A stretch of 64,000 nt of DNA from Sphingorhabdus contaminans (GTDB lineage Bacteria; Pseudomonadota; Alphaproteobacteria; Sphingomonadales; Sphingomonadaceae). Where the stretch lies: NCBI RefSeq assembly GCF_007280415.1, contig NZ_VKKU01000002.1, positions 1 to 64,000 on the forward strand, read 5' to 3'. Position 1 is the stretch's first letter. Each line of letters begins with the position of its first letter. Below, piece after piece: positions 18,260 to 27,210 of the stretch. The position numbers and the translations under genes were made by a program. The notes under the pieces were generated by a model. That model saw nothing but the letters and a program-made list of their open reading frames with translations, did no database searches and had not been told where the DNA came from.

Positions 18260-19667
18260 TAGAATTGTTATTGTTGGCGGCGGGGTGGCAGCATGGCTGT
18301 CTGCACTGGCGCTAACATTAAAGGTCACCGGCATGATCATTGTGATCGACACGGAAGGCATCGATGATTCCCTCGGTATTCCGCTCGCAATCGAGCCTAC
18401 CCTTCCTTCTCTGGCCGACTTGCATGCACTCATCGAAATTGACGAAGACAATTTAGTGGTCCAAACCGGAAGTAGTTTCGGTCTAGGCAGGGCGTTGAGC
18501 AATTGGGGGCCATCCGAGGCTGTTGCCTTTCATCCCTATGGCGAGATTGGTGCAAATCTCGGTCCCGTGGCGTTCCAACATCTGATTGCGCGGATCCGGG
18601 CAGACGGGGGTACAGCAAACCTAGCAAACTATTCGGTGGCAGCACTTTGTGCGCAATCCGGACGTTTTGCCCCTTACCGAGGCAATGCGCGCTCGGTTTT
18701 GTCGACCATGTCACATGGTCTGCATCTTCAGATTGATCGCTATCGGCACTTTATCAAAAATGCAGCATTGCAAAATGGCGCATCGGTTGTTGTGGGGATT
18801 CCCGAAGAGATACATGTCGACGCGAAAAATCAGATAAGCTCGATCCGATTGTCTTCGGGTCAAATTGTAATGGGCGACTTTTTCCTCGATTGCAGCGGCC
18901 CCGCGCGGTTGGTGTCAGGCAAAATGGCAGGCTTTTCATTTGAAGACTGGAGCGAATGGCTCCCCAACAACGAAGTGAAGCAGTCTGTCACGCCTTCAAC
19001 CGCCCCTCCCCCATTATATGCCCATGTGGAAGCCCATGATCAAGGGTGGCAGCGATTTGTGTCCTGCCAGGATCACGTCGAAGAGCTTTTCTTTACCCGT
19101 CGCGCGCAGATGTACGACGCAGGAGCCTATACCTTTACCAATGGCCGTATCCGCACACCGTGGACAGGCAATTGCCTGGCGATTGGTGGAGCAGCAGCAG
19201 TCATTGAGCCCATCGCATCCACGCAATTGCATCTCGCCGCATCGGCCATCTCGCGCTTGCTCGACCTGTTTCCTCACAGGCGGGACTCCTCTGTCGAGGC
19301 GATCGAATATAATCGCCGAACGATTGAGCAACTGGAAAATGCCCGCGATTATGCGATACTTCACTTCGCAAACCAGCACCAATCTAAGCATCGGTTCCCC
19401 GGGCGTCTTGCCAATCGTCTTTCTGCTTATCAAGCGAGTGGACGGGTTGCGTTATATGACGAAGAAACGTTCGAAACATGGGACTGGATTGCACTTTTCG
19501 AGACGCTCGGTATCGCCCCGCGACGATATGATGTCGTGGCAGACGGCATTTCGCGCGGCGCCATTGCCGAGCATGTCGAACGCGTGCGTTCAGTAATGTT
19601 AACAGCTGTATCAACCCTGCCCACCCAACAATCTTATCTCCATACGCGAAGGGACGATTTGGCATGA
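18249..19667 (+). CDS. Degenerate tryptophan-halogenase-like protein 2 (probable pseudoenzyme)
   Basis: A 472-aa paralogue of its three neighbours. The dinucleotide-binding start is kept but altered (GGGVAAWLS instead of GGGTAGWM). Compared with the other three, the catalytic Lys is Gly (SFGLGRA at the FKLGIEF position), WxWxIP has become WQRFVS, and the catalytic Glu is Ala (EPIASTQ at the EPLESTS position). The GVGEATVP motif is replaced by LGIPLAIEP. The reading frame is uninterrupted and overlaps both neighbours (11 bp with copy 1, ATGA with copy 3), so it is maintained as a gene. A non-catalytic partner of the active copies is a reasonable guess; loss of halogenase activity is inferred, not shown. 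Confidence 0.85.
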   Translation: MPIDRIVIVGGGVAAWLSALALTLKVTGMIIVIDTEGIDDSLGIPLAIEPTLPSLADLHALIEIDEDNLVVQTGSSFGLGRALSNWGPSEAVAFHPYGEIGANLGPVAFQHLIARIRADGGTANLANYSVAALCAQSGRFAPYRGNARSVLSTMSHGLHLQIDRYRHFIKNAALQNGASVVVGIPEEIHVDAKNQISSIRLSSGQIVMGDFFLDCSGPARLVSGKMAGFSFEDWSEWLPNNEVKQSVTPSTAPPPLYAHVEAHDQGWQRFVSCQDHVEELFFTRRAQMYDAGAYTFTNGRIRTPWTGNCLAIGGAAAVIEPIASTQLHLAASAISRLLDLFPHRRDSSVEAIEYNRRTIEQLENARDYAILHFANQHQSKHRFPGRLANRLSAYQASGRVALYDEETFETWDWIALFETLGIAPRRYDVVADGISRGAIAEHVERVRSVMLTAVSTLPTQQSYLHTRRDDLA

Positions 19668-21169
19668 ACGATGCGGGTCCCGTCCGTAACGTTGTTATTG
19701 CTGGCGGCGGAACCGCGGGCTGGATGGCTGCCGCGGCGCTTTCAAAAATGCTGCCAATGCACGAAAGCACCATCACACTGGTTGAGTCTGACGAGATCGG
19801 CATAGTCGGCGTTGGCGAAGCGACTATCCCCCCGATCAAAACCTTCAACGGCATGCTCGGTATCGATGAGAATGAATTTGTCGCGGCAACCAAGGGATCG
19901 TTCAAACTGGGTATCGAATTTGACGGATGGCAACGCGCTGGCGAAGCATATCTTCACCCCTTCGGTCCCTATGGTCACGATATCAATGGTATTAAATTCC
20001 ATCATTTCTGGTTGAAGCTTCAGAAACTCGGCTTCGCTGTTCCGTTGAATGAATTTAACATGTCAGCTGTAGCAGCGCGCCATTATCGTTTTGACCGGCC
20101 GGAACATCTTCTGGCTCCCGCTGGAGCGGCGCTGGATTATGCCTATCATTTCGACGCCGGGCTCTACGCAAATTTTCTACGGGCTTACTCCGAATTACGC
20201 GGAGTTGTCCGCCACGAAGGCAAGATAGAACGCGTCGAACAAAATCCTGCGACAGGGTTTATTACTGAGTTGATTTTAGACAATGGCACCCAAATTGAAG
20301 GCGAACTGTTCATCGATTGCACGGGATTTCGGGCCCTATTGATAGAACAGTGTCTGCAAACAGGGTATGATGACTGGTCCCATTTTCTACCATGCAACCG
20401 TGCGTTAGCCGTCCCGACCGAGCGAACAGAGCCACTAATTCCCTACACGCGTTCCACAGCACGGGTGGCAGGATGGCAGTGGCGGATACCGCTGCAACAC
20501 CGGACGGGGAATGGTCTCGTTTACTGCAGCAGCGAGTTGTCCGAGGATGAAGCCTCCACTATTCTAATGGAGAATCTCGATTCACAACCGCTTGCCGAAC
20601 CGAGACCCCTGAAATTCACGACCGGCCGCCGCAAGCTGGCCTGGAACAAAAATTGCGTGGCCTTGGGATTGGCTGGGGGCTTTCTGGAGCCTCTTGAATC
20701 AACCAGCATCCACCTGATTCAGGCTGGCATATCAAAGCTGTTGGCGTTGTTCCCCGACAAAGATTTCAAATCACATGAACGCGATGAATATAACCGGCTA
20801 ACCGCATCCCAATGGGAGCATATTCGTGACTTTCTTATTCTGCATTACAAGCTGAACGAGCGGCCCGAACAATTCTGGCGGCATTGCGCGGCGATGGATG
20901 TGCCTGAAAGCTTACGACGTAAGATCGATCTTTTTGCAGGGCGAGGCCGCCTGTTTCGCTACGAAGACGAACTCTTTACCGATACCAACTGGACCGCAGT
21001 CATGGTCGGCCAGGGCTTAGTCCCGGCAGGATACGATCCGCTGGTCGATGCCATACCCGACGGTCCGATGAAGAAGTTGCTCGCCGGTATCGGGCAATCT
21101 TTCCGCCAAGCCGCAGACAGAATGCCAACGCATGCGGACTATATCATGCACAATTGCAGGGGAGTTTGA
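19664..21169 (+). CDS. Flavin-dependent tryptophan-halogenase-like protein 3
   Basis: The 501-aa protein has GGGTAGWM, the catalytic Lys K81 (FKLGIEF), WQWRIP and LEPLESTS all intact. Its ATG overlaps the TGA of copy 2 as ATGA. It is more similar to copies 1 and 4 than to copy 2 at every motif. Conserved family features include GVGEATIPPI and HPFGPYGHD. Role is as for copy 1: family membership is clear, substrate unknown. The four genes probably arose by tandem duplication, but their sequences have diverged well beyond recent copies. Confidence 0.9.
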   Translation: MNDAGPVRNVVIAGGGTAGWMAAAALSKMLPMHESTITLVESDEIGIVGVGEATIPPIKTFNGMLGIDENEFVAATKGSFKLGIEFDGWQRAGEAYLHPFGPYGHDINGIKFHHFWLKLQKLGFAVPLNEFNMSAVAARHYRFDRPEHLLAPAGAALDYAYHFDAGLYANFLRAYSELRGVVRHEGKIERVEQNPATGFITELILDNGTQIEGELFIDCTGFRALLIEQCLQTGYDDWSHFLPCNRALAVPTERTEPLIPYTRSTARVAGWQWRIPLQHRTGNGLVYCSSELSEDEASTILMENLDSQPLAEPRPLKFTTGRRKLAWNKNCVALGLAGGFLEPLESTSIHLIQAGISKLLALFPDKDFKSHERDEYNRLTASQWEHIRDFLILHYKLNERPEQFWRHCAAMDVPESLRRKIDLFAGRGRLFRYEDELFTDTNWTAVMVGQGLVPAGYDPLVDAIPDGPMKKLLAGIGQSFRQAADRMPTHADYIMHNCRGV

Positions 21170-21170
21170 A

Positions 21171-22673
21171 GTGACCGACAACCGCATTCGTAGCATCGCA
21201 ATTGTCGGTGGTGGCACCGCCGGGTGGATGACCGCATCTGCGCTTTCAAAGGTACTAGGGCGTGACTATGCCAAGATCACGCTGATTGAATCCGATGCGA
21301 TAGGGACTGTTGGCGTAGGCGAAGCAACCATTCCACAGATCAACATCTTCAACCGGATGCTTGGTATCGACGAAAATGATTTCGTTCGCCGCACCAAAGG
21401 CAGTTTCAAACTGGGTATCCAGTTTGTCGACTGGGGTCGTAAAGGACACACATATTTCCATCCCTTCGGTAAATATGGTGTCGACATGGAAGGTGTATCC
21501 TTCCACGCCTACTGGCAACGTCTTTATCAAAGTGGCCTCGCCCCATGGATCGATGAATATTCCATTCAGGCAAAAGCCGCCGAATGTGGGAAATTTATGC
21601 GGCCAATCGACGCTGGCAACTCGCCCCTGTCACAGATTTCCTACGCCTTCCATTTTGATGCCGGCCTATATGCCCTGTTCCTGCGCGAATATGCCGAAGC
21701 GGCGGGCGTGGTAAGGCATGAAGGAAAGATCACGCGCATTGTTCAGCATGGTGAGAATGGGTTTGTCGAGGCAGTCGAACTTGAAGATGGAAGCCGCATA
21801 GAGGCAGATTTGTTCATAGACTGCTCAGGCTTTCACGGATTGCTGATCGAAGGAGCGCTCCAGTCCGGTTATGTTGACTGGTCAAGATATCTTCCGGCCA
21901 ACCGCGCCATGGCTGTACCCTGTGCAGGCAAGGAAGATATTACTCCCTACACCCGATCGACCGCGCGCGACGCTGGTTGGCAGTGGCGCATCCCATTGCA
22001 GCACCGGATCGGCAATGGTTATGTCTATTGCAGCGATTTTACCAGCGACGAAGCTGTTTACGATACTCTGCTTGCGAATCTTGATGGCGAACCACTGGCG
22101 GAGCCGAGGATCATAAAGTTTACAACCGGGCACCGGAAAAAATACTGGGTGAAGAATTGCGTAGCCATTGGCCTGGCTTCCGGCTTTATGGAACCCTTGG
22201 AATCAACCAGCATTTGGATGATCCAGAGTGGCATTGCTCGGCTGCTTTCCAATTTTCCGGACCGCAGTTTCAACCCCGTCGATATTGAGCGCTATAATCG
22301 CGTAATCACTACAGAAACAGAAGAAATCCGCGACTTCCTGATATTGCACTATAAAGCAACAGAGCGGAGCGATACGCCCTTCTGGAATTATTGTCGCACA
22401 ATGGAAATCCCGGAACGGTTGGCCGAAAAGATTGCTGTATTCGAAAATAGCGGTCGTTGCTTCCGCGAGAATGAGGAACTGTTTAACGATACCAGTTGGT
22501 TCGCGGTTATGACCGGCCAACTTATGAAACCTAGGACATTCGATCCTGTAGCACAGCTACTGTCTCTGGAGGAAACACAGTCCCGCCTAAAACAAATCCA
22601 GACGGCAGTGACCAACTCGGCTGATTATATGCCCAAACATCGGGATTTTATTCGCGATAACTGCGCCGCATAA
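21171..22673 (+). CDS. Flavin-dependent tryptophan-halogenase-like protein 4
   Basis: The 500-aa protein starts with GTG at 21171, one base after the stop of copy 3, with GGGGAG 6 nt before it. The start gives MTDNRIRSIAIVGGG, aligned with its paralogues. GGGTAGWM, K80 (FKLGIQF), WQWRIP and MEPLESTS are intact. It is the last gene of the operon and is followed by a strong terminator. Family: PF04820 flavin-dependent halogenase-like. Substrate and reaction in a xylan regulon are unknown. Confidence 0.9.
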   Translation: MTDNRIRSIAIVGGGTAGWMTASALSKVLGRDYAKITLIESDAIGTVGVGEATIPQINIFNRMLGIDENDFVRRTKGSFKLGIQFVDWGRKGHTYFHPFGKYGVDMEGVSFHAYWQRLYQSGLAPWIDEYSIQAKAAECGKFMRPIDAGNSPLSQISYAFHFDAGLYALFLREYAEAAGVVRHEGKITRIVQHGENGFVEAVELEDGSRIEADLFIDCSGFHGLLIEGALQSGYVDWSRYLPANRAMAVPCAGKEDITPYTRSTARDAGWQWRIPLQHRIGNGYVYCSDFTSDEAVYDTLLANLDGEPLAEPRIIKFTTGHRKKYWVKNCVAIGLASGFMEPLESTSIWMIQSGIARLLSNFPDRSFNPVDIERYNRVITTETEEIRDFLILHYKATERSDTPFWNYCRTMEIPERLAEKIAVFENSGRCFRENEELFNDTSWFAVMTGQLMKPRTFDPVAQLLSLEETQSRLKQIQTAVTNSADYMPKHRDFIRDNCAA

Positions 22674-22674
22674 G

Positions 22675-22709
22675 AAAAAGGCCCGCTGTTGAGGCGGGCC
22701 TTCTTTTTC
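22675..22709. terminator. Bidirectional intrinsic terminator
   Basis: GGCCCGC and GCGGGCC (22680-22700) form a stem with a 7-nt loop, flanked by AAAAA on the left and TTCTTTTT on the right. It can end the halogenase operon on the plus strand and the sugar transporter gene on the minus strand. Confidence 0.9.
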
Positions 22710-22725
22710 CATCGCGCAAGGAAGA

Positions 22726-24132
22726 TCAGCCTTCCATTTGTTCCAATTCCTTGCCTGCGGTTTCCTTGATGAATGCTTTGACAAGGAAAAAGCTTATCAA
22801 CGCACAGGCACCGTAGAAACTGTAGCTAATTGCCAGACCCAAGCTGGCGAGCATGATGGGAAACGCTTGAGTAATTGCATAGTTGGCACCCCATTGCGCC
22901 AGACCGCATACGGCCAGCGCACTTCCGCGAATTTGGTTTGGAAACATCTCGCCCAGCATTACCCACATGACCGGGCCCCAACTTGCGTTGAAGAACATTA
23001 CATAAAGGTTGGCCGCAACCAGTGCGATCACGCCATCGCTATCCGAAAGTTGAAGCTTTCCTGCGCTGTCGAGCGTACCGTTCGAAAATGCGTAGGCCAT
23101 TGCGAACAGTGTAACCGCCATTCCCAAGGAGCCAATAAGTAACAGCGGTTTGCGGCCAATCCGGTCAACAAAGGCTGCTGTGAAGAAACAGATCGCTATC
23201 GACACGACTCCCGAGCCGATGTTGATCAACAACGATTGGTCTTCCGTAAACCCGGCTGACTGCCACAAGGTGGCGCCATAATAGAAAATCACATTGATGC
23301 CGACGAGCTGCTGGAAAACTGCGAGCAATAATCCCGCCCATACAATCGGCCGAAATATCGTACCCGACGCCATGACGTCACCAAGGCGCGGGCGATGATC
23401 TTCGTTGAAGCTGGCGCGAATGTCGGCAAGCTTGCTTTCAGAAGCCGCCTGCCCGAACAACCGGCCCAGAACTGCTTTCGCTTCGGCATCACGACCTTTG
23501 GAAACCAGATAGCGCGGGCTTTCAGGTATGAAGAATAAGGCCGCTAAGAAGACTGCCGCCGGAACTGCTTGCATCCAGTACATCCAGCGCCAAGCTTCAT
23601 ATCCGCCCCAGAAAATCTCAGTCGATTTTCCCGCGCTGTGCGCGAGGGCGTAATTTACTACGAACGCAGCCGTGAGGCCGGTGATGATCATAATCTGTTG
23701 GATTGTCGTCATGCGTCCGCGAATATTTGCGGGCGCGACTTCCGATATATAGGCAGGTGACAGCACGCTTGCAGCACCAACCGCCATTCCGCCCATGAAC
23801 CGGGCAATAACAAATATTAGCTGCTCATGCGCAAAGCCTTGGATGATAGCACCGATGAGGAACAATATTGCCGCCAACATCATAACATTGCGGCGGCCTA
23901 ATGCATCCGCAAGGCGTCCGGCCAGAAAAGACCCGGCCATACATCCGAGCAGCAATGAACCAACGGTAAACCCCAATCCTTCGTCGCTGAGTTGGAAAGC
24001 TGATTTCAATCCATCCTGGGTTCCGTTGACAGCGCCGCTGTCATATCCAAATAACAAACCGCCGATCGTCGCGACGGCGACAATTGCGGCCACGAAAGGC
24101 AGATTCGTCTGCTCTCCTGACTTTTCCGTCAT
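22726..24132 (-). CDS. MFS sugar:proton symporter (XylE-like)
   Basis: The 468-aa inner-membrane protein has 12 predicted helices. Sugar-porter family signatures are GGLLFGYDSGAVNG in helix 1, RLADALGRR (loop 2-3), PESPRYLVSKGR after helix 6, QQLVGINVIFYYG in helix 7 and DRIGRKPLL (loop 8-9). Context (operator-controlled, divergent from xylB-xylA) points to xylose import. The start at 24132 has GGGAGAGGTTTTTG before it; an ORF start 16 codons upstream adds a non-conserved tail. The convergent halogenase operon ends at the shared terminator. Confidence 0.9.
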   Translation of the reverse strand: MTEKSGEQTNLPFVAAIVAVATIGGLLFGYDSGAVNGTQDGLKSAFQLSDEGLGFTVGSLLLGCMAGSFLAGRLADALGRRNVMMLAAILFLIGAIIQGFAHEQLIFVIARFMGGMAVGAASVLSPAYISEVAPANIRGRMTTIQQIMIITGLTAAFVVNYALAHSAGKSTEIFWGGYEAWRWMYWMQAVPAAVFLAALFFIPESPRYLVSKGRDAEAKAVLGRLFGQAASESKLADIRASFNEDHRPRLGDVMASGTIFRPIVWAGLLLAVFQQLVGINVIFYYGATLWQSAGFTEDQSLLINIGSGVVSIAICFFTAAFVDRIGRKPLLLIGSLGMAVTLFAMAYAFSNGTLDSAGKLQLSDSDGVIALVAANLYVMFFNASWGPVMWVMLGEMFPNQIRGSALAVCGLAQWGANYAITQAFPIMLASLGLAISYSFYGACALISFFLVKAFIKETAGKELEQMEG

Positions 24133-24190
24133 CAAAAACCTCTCCCGATAAGCCGGCATGCAAATTCCGGCAGTTCCCAAGTGCGCCTTA

Positions 24191-24204
24191 TGGTAGCGCT
24201 ACCG
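24191..24204. promoter_or_regulatory. LacI-type operator (site 5 of 7)
   Basis: TGGTAGCGCTACCG is 59 bp before the transporter start. It shares a 287-bp divergent region with site 6, which serves xylB-xylA. The intervening stretch (24205-24357) is AT-rich and holds no gene I can support. Confidence 0.85.
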
Positions 24205-24357
24205 CAACAGGTGTGCAGTTAAACCGCGCTGCTGTCAATGGCGAGACTTTACGGCATTTATAAAATACAGCGCAAATCTCTCTTACGCTAATTACGTTTT
24301 CCCGGTTCACTTTTTATATTTCAACTTTTCAGAGCTTTACGCGCAGCGCTAAAAAAA

Positions 24358-24371
24358 TGTTAGCGCTACCT
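24358..24371. promoter_or_regulatory. LacI-type operator (site 6 of 7)
   Basis: TGTTAGCGCTACCT is 49 bp before the xylB start, followed by GGGAGAGG at 24402-24409, the same leader motif found at other operator-controlled genes. It probably controls xylB-xylA. Confidence 0.82.
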
Positions 24372-24419
24372 TTTTTCTCCTGATAACGGTTGCAACGACG
24401 TGGGAGAGGGTTTGAGTCT

Positions 24420-25865
24420 ATGTATTTGGGAATCGACATCGGCACGTCCGGCGTCAAAGCGGTATTGATGGATGAAGCTGGTATGGTTGTGGAAATCGCC
24501 ACTGCCGCTTTGTCTGTCTCCCGCCCGCATGACCTATGGTCAGAACAGGATCCTGCCGATTGGTGGGCAGCAACCAACAGCGCCGTCAGCAACCTCGATC
24601 TAAAGAAAAGGCATGCGGTAAAGGCTGTTGGCCTATCAGGTCAAATGCATGGCGCTACTCTTCTAGGTAATGACGACAGGGCGTTACGTCCGGCGATCTT
24701 GTGGAATGACGGCCGCAGTGCTGACCAATGTGCAGCGCTGGAAAAAGATGTCCCCGATCTCGGGCAAATCACAGGTAACCGAGCAATGCCTGGATTTACC
24801 GCACCCAAGCTACAATGGGTCCGGGAGAATGAACCTGGCATATTTGCACAGATTAAGACGGTTCTCTTGCCCAAAGATTATGTCCGATTGCGCATGACAG
24901 GTGAACGCGCCTCCGACATGTCGGACAGTGCTGGCACATTGTGGATGGATGTCGGCAAACGCAATTGGTCCGATGTCATGCTGGACGCAACCGCCCTTAA
25001 TCGAAGCCACATGCCCAAATTATATGAAGGCAATGAAGTAACGGGGCATTTGCGGGCTGAACTCGCGGAGGCTTGGGGCATGGCGCGTGTTCCCGTGGTC
25101 GCAGGCGGCGGTGACAATGCGGCGGGCGCCGTCGGCGTTGGCGTTGTCCGGCCAGGCGACGCATTTCTTTCGCTCGGCACATCGGGAGTTCTGTTTCTAG
25201 CAAATGGTGGCTACACGCCAAATCCCGCTGGCGGGGTACACAGTTTCTGCCATGCCTTGCCGGGTCGCTGGCACCAGATGTCAGTTATCCTGAGCGCGGC
25301 CAGTTGTGTCGACTGGACGGTCCGCTTGTGCGGATTACCCGATGCAGGCTCATTATTTGCCGCTATCGAGGCACGCGGTGAAGCGGCTTCTACTGAGGTT
25401 TTCCTGCCCTATCTTTCTGGTGAGCGCACCCCCCATAATGATCCCAATGCAAAGGGCGTCTTGTTCGGACTGACCCATGAAAGCGACGCAGCAGCAATCG
25501 GGCAGGCTGTGCTTGAAGGTGTCGCATTCGCATTCCGCGATGGTATGGATGCATTGACCGACAGCGGTGCCCACATCGACAGTATCACCGTCATCGGCGG
25601 TGGAGCAAAATCCTATTATTGGGGCAAAATCCTGAGCTCTGTTCTGGGCCGGCCGCTTGTTTACAGAGATGGCGGAGAGGTTGGACCTGCCTATGGTGCG
25701 GCGCGTCTTGCGCAGCTCGCCGACACCGGTGGTGCCGTTGAAAAAATTTGTACCGCGCCGCCCATTTTGCATGTCGAGGAACCCGACGACCGACTGGGCG
25801 CGCTTTACGCAGAACGGATGCCAAAATTCCGTTCACTTTATCAAAATCTGATGAAATCTTTTTAG
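24420..25865 (+). CDS. xylB: Xylulokinase
   Basis: A 481-aa FGGY-family kinase. The N-terminal phosphate-binding motif is [18 protein letters not shown] is typical of xylulokinases, the catalytic Asp sits in [11 protein letters not shown], and the C-terminal ATP motif is VIGGGAKS. It phosphorylates D-xylulose with ATP to D-xylulose-5-phosphate in the cytoplasm. The ATG at 24420 places GIDIGTSG at the usual residue ~4. The stop codon overlaps the ribosome site of xylA (TTTAGGAGAA). Together with XylA it shows use of the isomerase route for xylose. Confidence 0.95.
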   Translation: MYLGIDIGTSGVKAVLMDEAGMVVEIATAALSVSRPHDLWSEQDPADWWAATNSAVSNLDLKKRHAVKAVGLSGQMHGATLLGNDDRALRPAILWNDGRSADQCAALEKDVPDLGQITGNRAMPGFTAPKLQWVRENEPGIFAQIKTVLLPKDYVRLRMTGERASDMSDSAGTLWMDVGKRNWSDVMLDATALNRSHMPKLYEGNEVTGHLRAELAEAWGMARVPVVAGGGDNAAGAVGVGVVRPGDAFLSLGTSGVLFLANGGYTPNPAGGVHSFCHALPGRWHQMSVILSAASCVDWTVRLCGLPDAGSLFAAIEARGEAASTEVFLPYLSGERTPHNDPNAKGVLFGLTHESDAAAIGQAVLEGVAFAFRDGMDALTDSGAHIDSITVIGGGAKSYYWGKILSSVLGRPLVYRDGGEVGPAYGAARLAQLADTGGAVEKICTAPPILHVEEPDDRLGALYAERMPKFRSLYQNLMKSF

Positions 25866-25876
25866 GAGAAACCACC

Positions 25877-27193
25877 ATGGCAGCCAGCTATTTTGCGGAT
25901 ATAGAGCCCATCAAATTTGAAGGGACAGATTCAACTAATCCACTCGCTTTCCGCTACTATGACAAGAACCGCGTAGTGATGGGCAAGACAATGGCCGAAC
26001 ATCTGCGGATGGCGGTTTGTTACTGGCACACATTCTGCTGGGATGGATTCGACGTTTTCGGCGCTGGAACGTTCAACCGCCCATGGCATGGCGGACCGGT
26101 CGATCAGGTACGTGCGGATCACAAACTGGAAGAAGCATTTGAATTCTTCACCCGGTTAGGCCTGCCTTATTTCTGTTTCCATGATGTCGACGTGATGGCG
26201 CAAGCCGAAACTATCGATGAGCATGTCAGCAATTTCGCGATCATGGTCGATAAGATCGAAGCCAAAATGGCTGCCACAGGTATCAAGTTGCTATGGGGCA
26301 CCGCAAATATGTTCAGCCACCCGCGCTACATGGGCGGTGCCTCCACCAACCCCGACCCCGATGTTTTCCGTTTTGCAGCCACGCAGGTGCGGCATTGTAT
26401 AGAGGCAACACATCGCTTGGGCGGGGCCAATTACGTGCTTTGGGGTGGCAGAGAGGGCTATGACTGTCTGCTCAACACCGACCTCAAACAGGAAAAGGCA
26501 CAGTTTGGGCGCTTCCTGCAGATGGTGGTAGAGCATAAGCATAAAATTGGTTTCAAAGGGGACATCCTGATCGAACCGAAACCGCACGAACCGACTAAGC
26601 ACCAATATGATTTTGATGTCGAAACCATCTACGGCTTCCTTCTCGCCAACGGGCTGGAAAAGGAGGTCAAAATGAATATCGAGGCTAATCATGCGACCCT
26701 GTCCGGACACAGTTTCGAACATGAGATCGCGAGCGCTATAAATCTCGGAATATTCGGTTCGATAGACATGAACCGGGGTGATCCTCAAAATGGATGGGAC
26801 ACGGACCAGTTTCCAAACGACATTCGGGAAATAACCACCGCCATGTATTACATCCTCAAAAATGGCGGGTTCCAAAATGGTGGCAACAATTTCGATGCAA
26901 AAGTCCGCCGCCAGAGTATTGACCCGGCTGACCTGTTCCATGGTCACATCGGTGGAATCGACATACTTGCGCGCAGCTTGCTCAACGCCGCCGCAGTGAT
27001 CGAGGGCGGCGAAATTGAGGCTCTGGTTACAGAACGCTACGCCGGCTGGCGAAGCGCGGATGCGCAGGCAATGCTATCAGGTGGTTCATCACTTGAAGCC
27101 ATTTCCGACGCCGCAGTTGCGGCCAAGATTGACCCGAAACCGCGTTCGGGCAAGCAGGAATATGTCGAAAACATCGTAAGCCGATACATCTGA
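25877..27193 (+). CDS. xylA: Xylose isomerase
   Basis: A 438-aa class II xylose isomerase. The catalytic His and Asp lie in CFHDVDV. Other signatures are [21 protein letters not shown] with metal-ligand Glu, [17 protein letters not shown] (metal ligands) and GSIDMNRGD. It converts D-xylose to D-xylulose. ATG 25877 is 7 nt after AGGAGAA-type sequence and 11 bp after xylB. Length is normal for the class. The convergent GH115 gene ends 17 bp downstream with no clear terminator between. Confidence 0.97.
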   Translation: MAASYFADIEPIKFEGTDSTNPLAFRYYDKNRVVMGKTMAEHLRMAVCYWHTFCWDGFDVFGAGTFNRPWHGGPVDQVRADHKLEEAFEFFTRLGLPYFCFHDVDVMAQAETIDEHVSNFAIMVDKIEAKMAATGIKLLWGTANMFSHPRYMGGASTNPDPDVFRFAATQVRHCIEATHRLGGANYVLWGGREGYDCLLNTDLKQEKAQFGRFLQMVVEHKHKIGFKGDILIEPKPHEPTKHQYDFDVETIYGFLLANGLEKEVKMNIEANHATLSGHSFEHEIASAINLGIFGSIDMNRGDPQNGWDTDQFPNDIREITTAMYYILKNGGFQNGGNNFDAKVRRQSIDPADLFHGHIGGIDILARSLLNAAAVIEGGEIEALVTERYAGWRSADAQAMLSGGSSLEAISDAAVAAKIDPKPRSGKQEYVENIVSRYI

Positions 27194-27210
27194 TCGACAA
27201 GCAGGACCGG

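Noticed and set aside
18309-18324. Sixteen bases identical to operator 2 and its flank (GCGCTAACATTAAAGG)
   Set aside because: It lies inside halogenase-like gene 2; the left arm TGGTA is missing, so the palindrome is incomplete. Probably chance.
16751-22673. Halogenase genes as a natural-product cluster
   Set aside because: No NRPS, PKS, prenyltransferase, precursor peptide or export gene nearby; all neighbours and operators are of a xylan locus.
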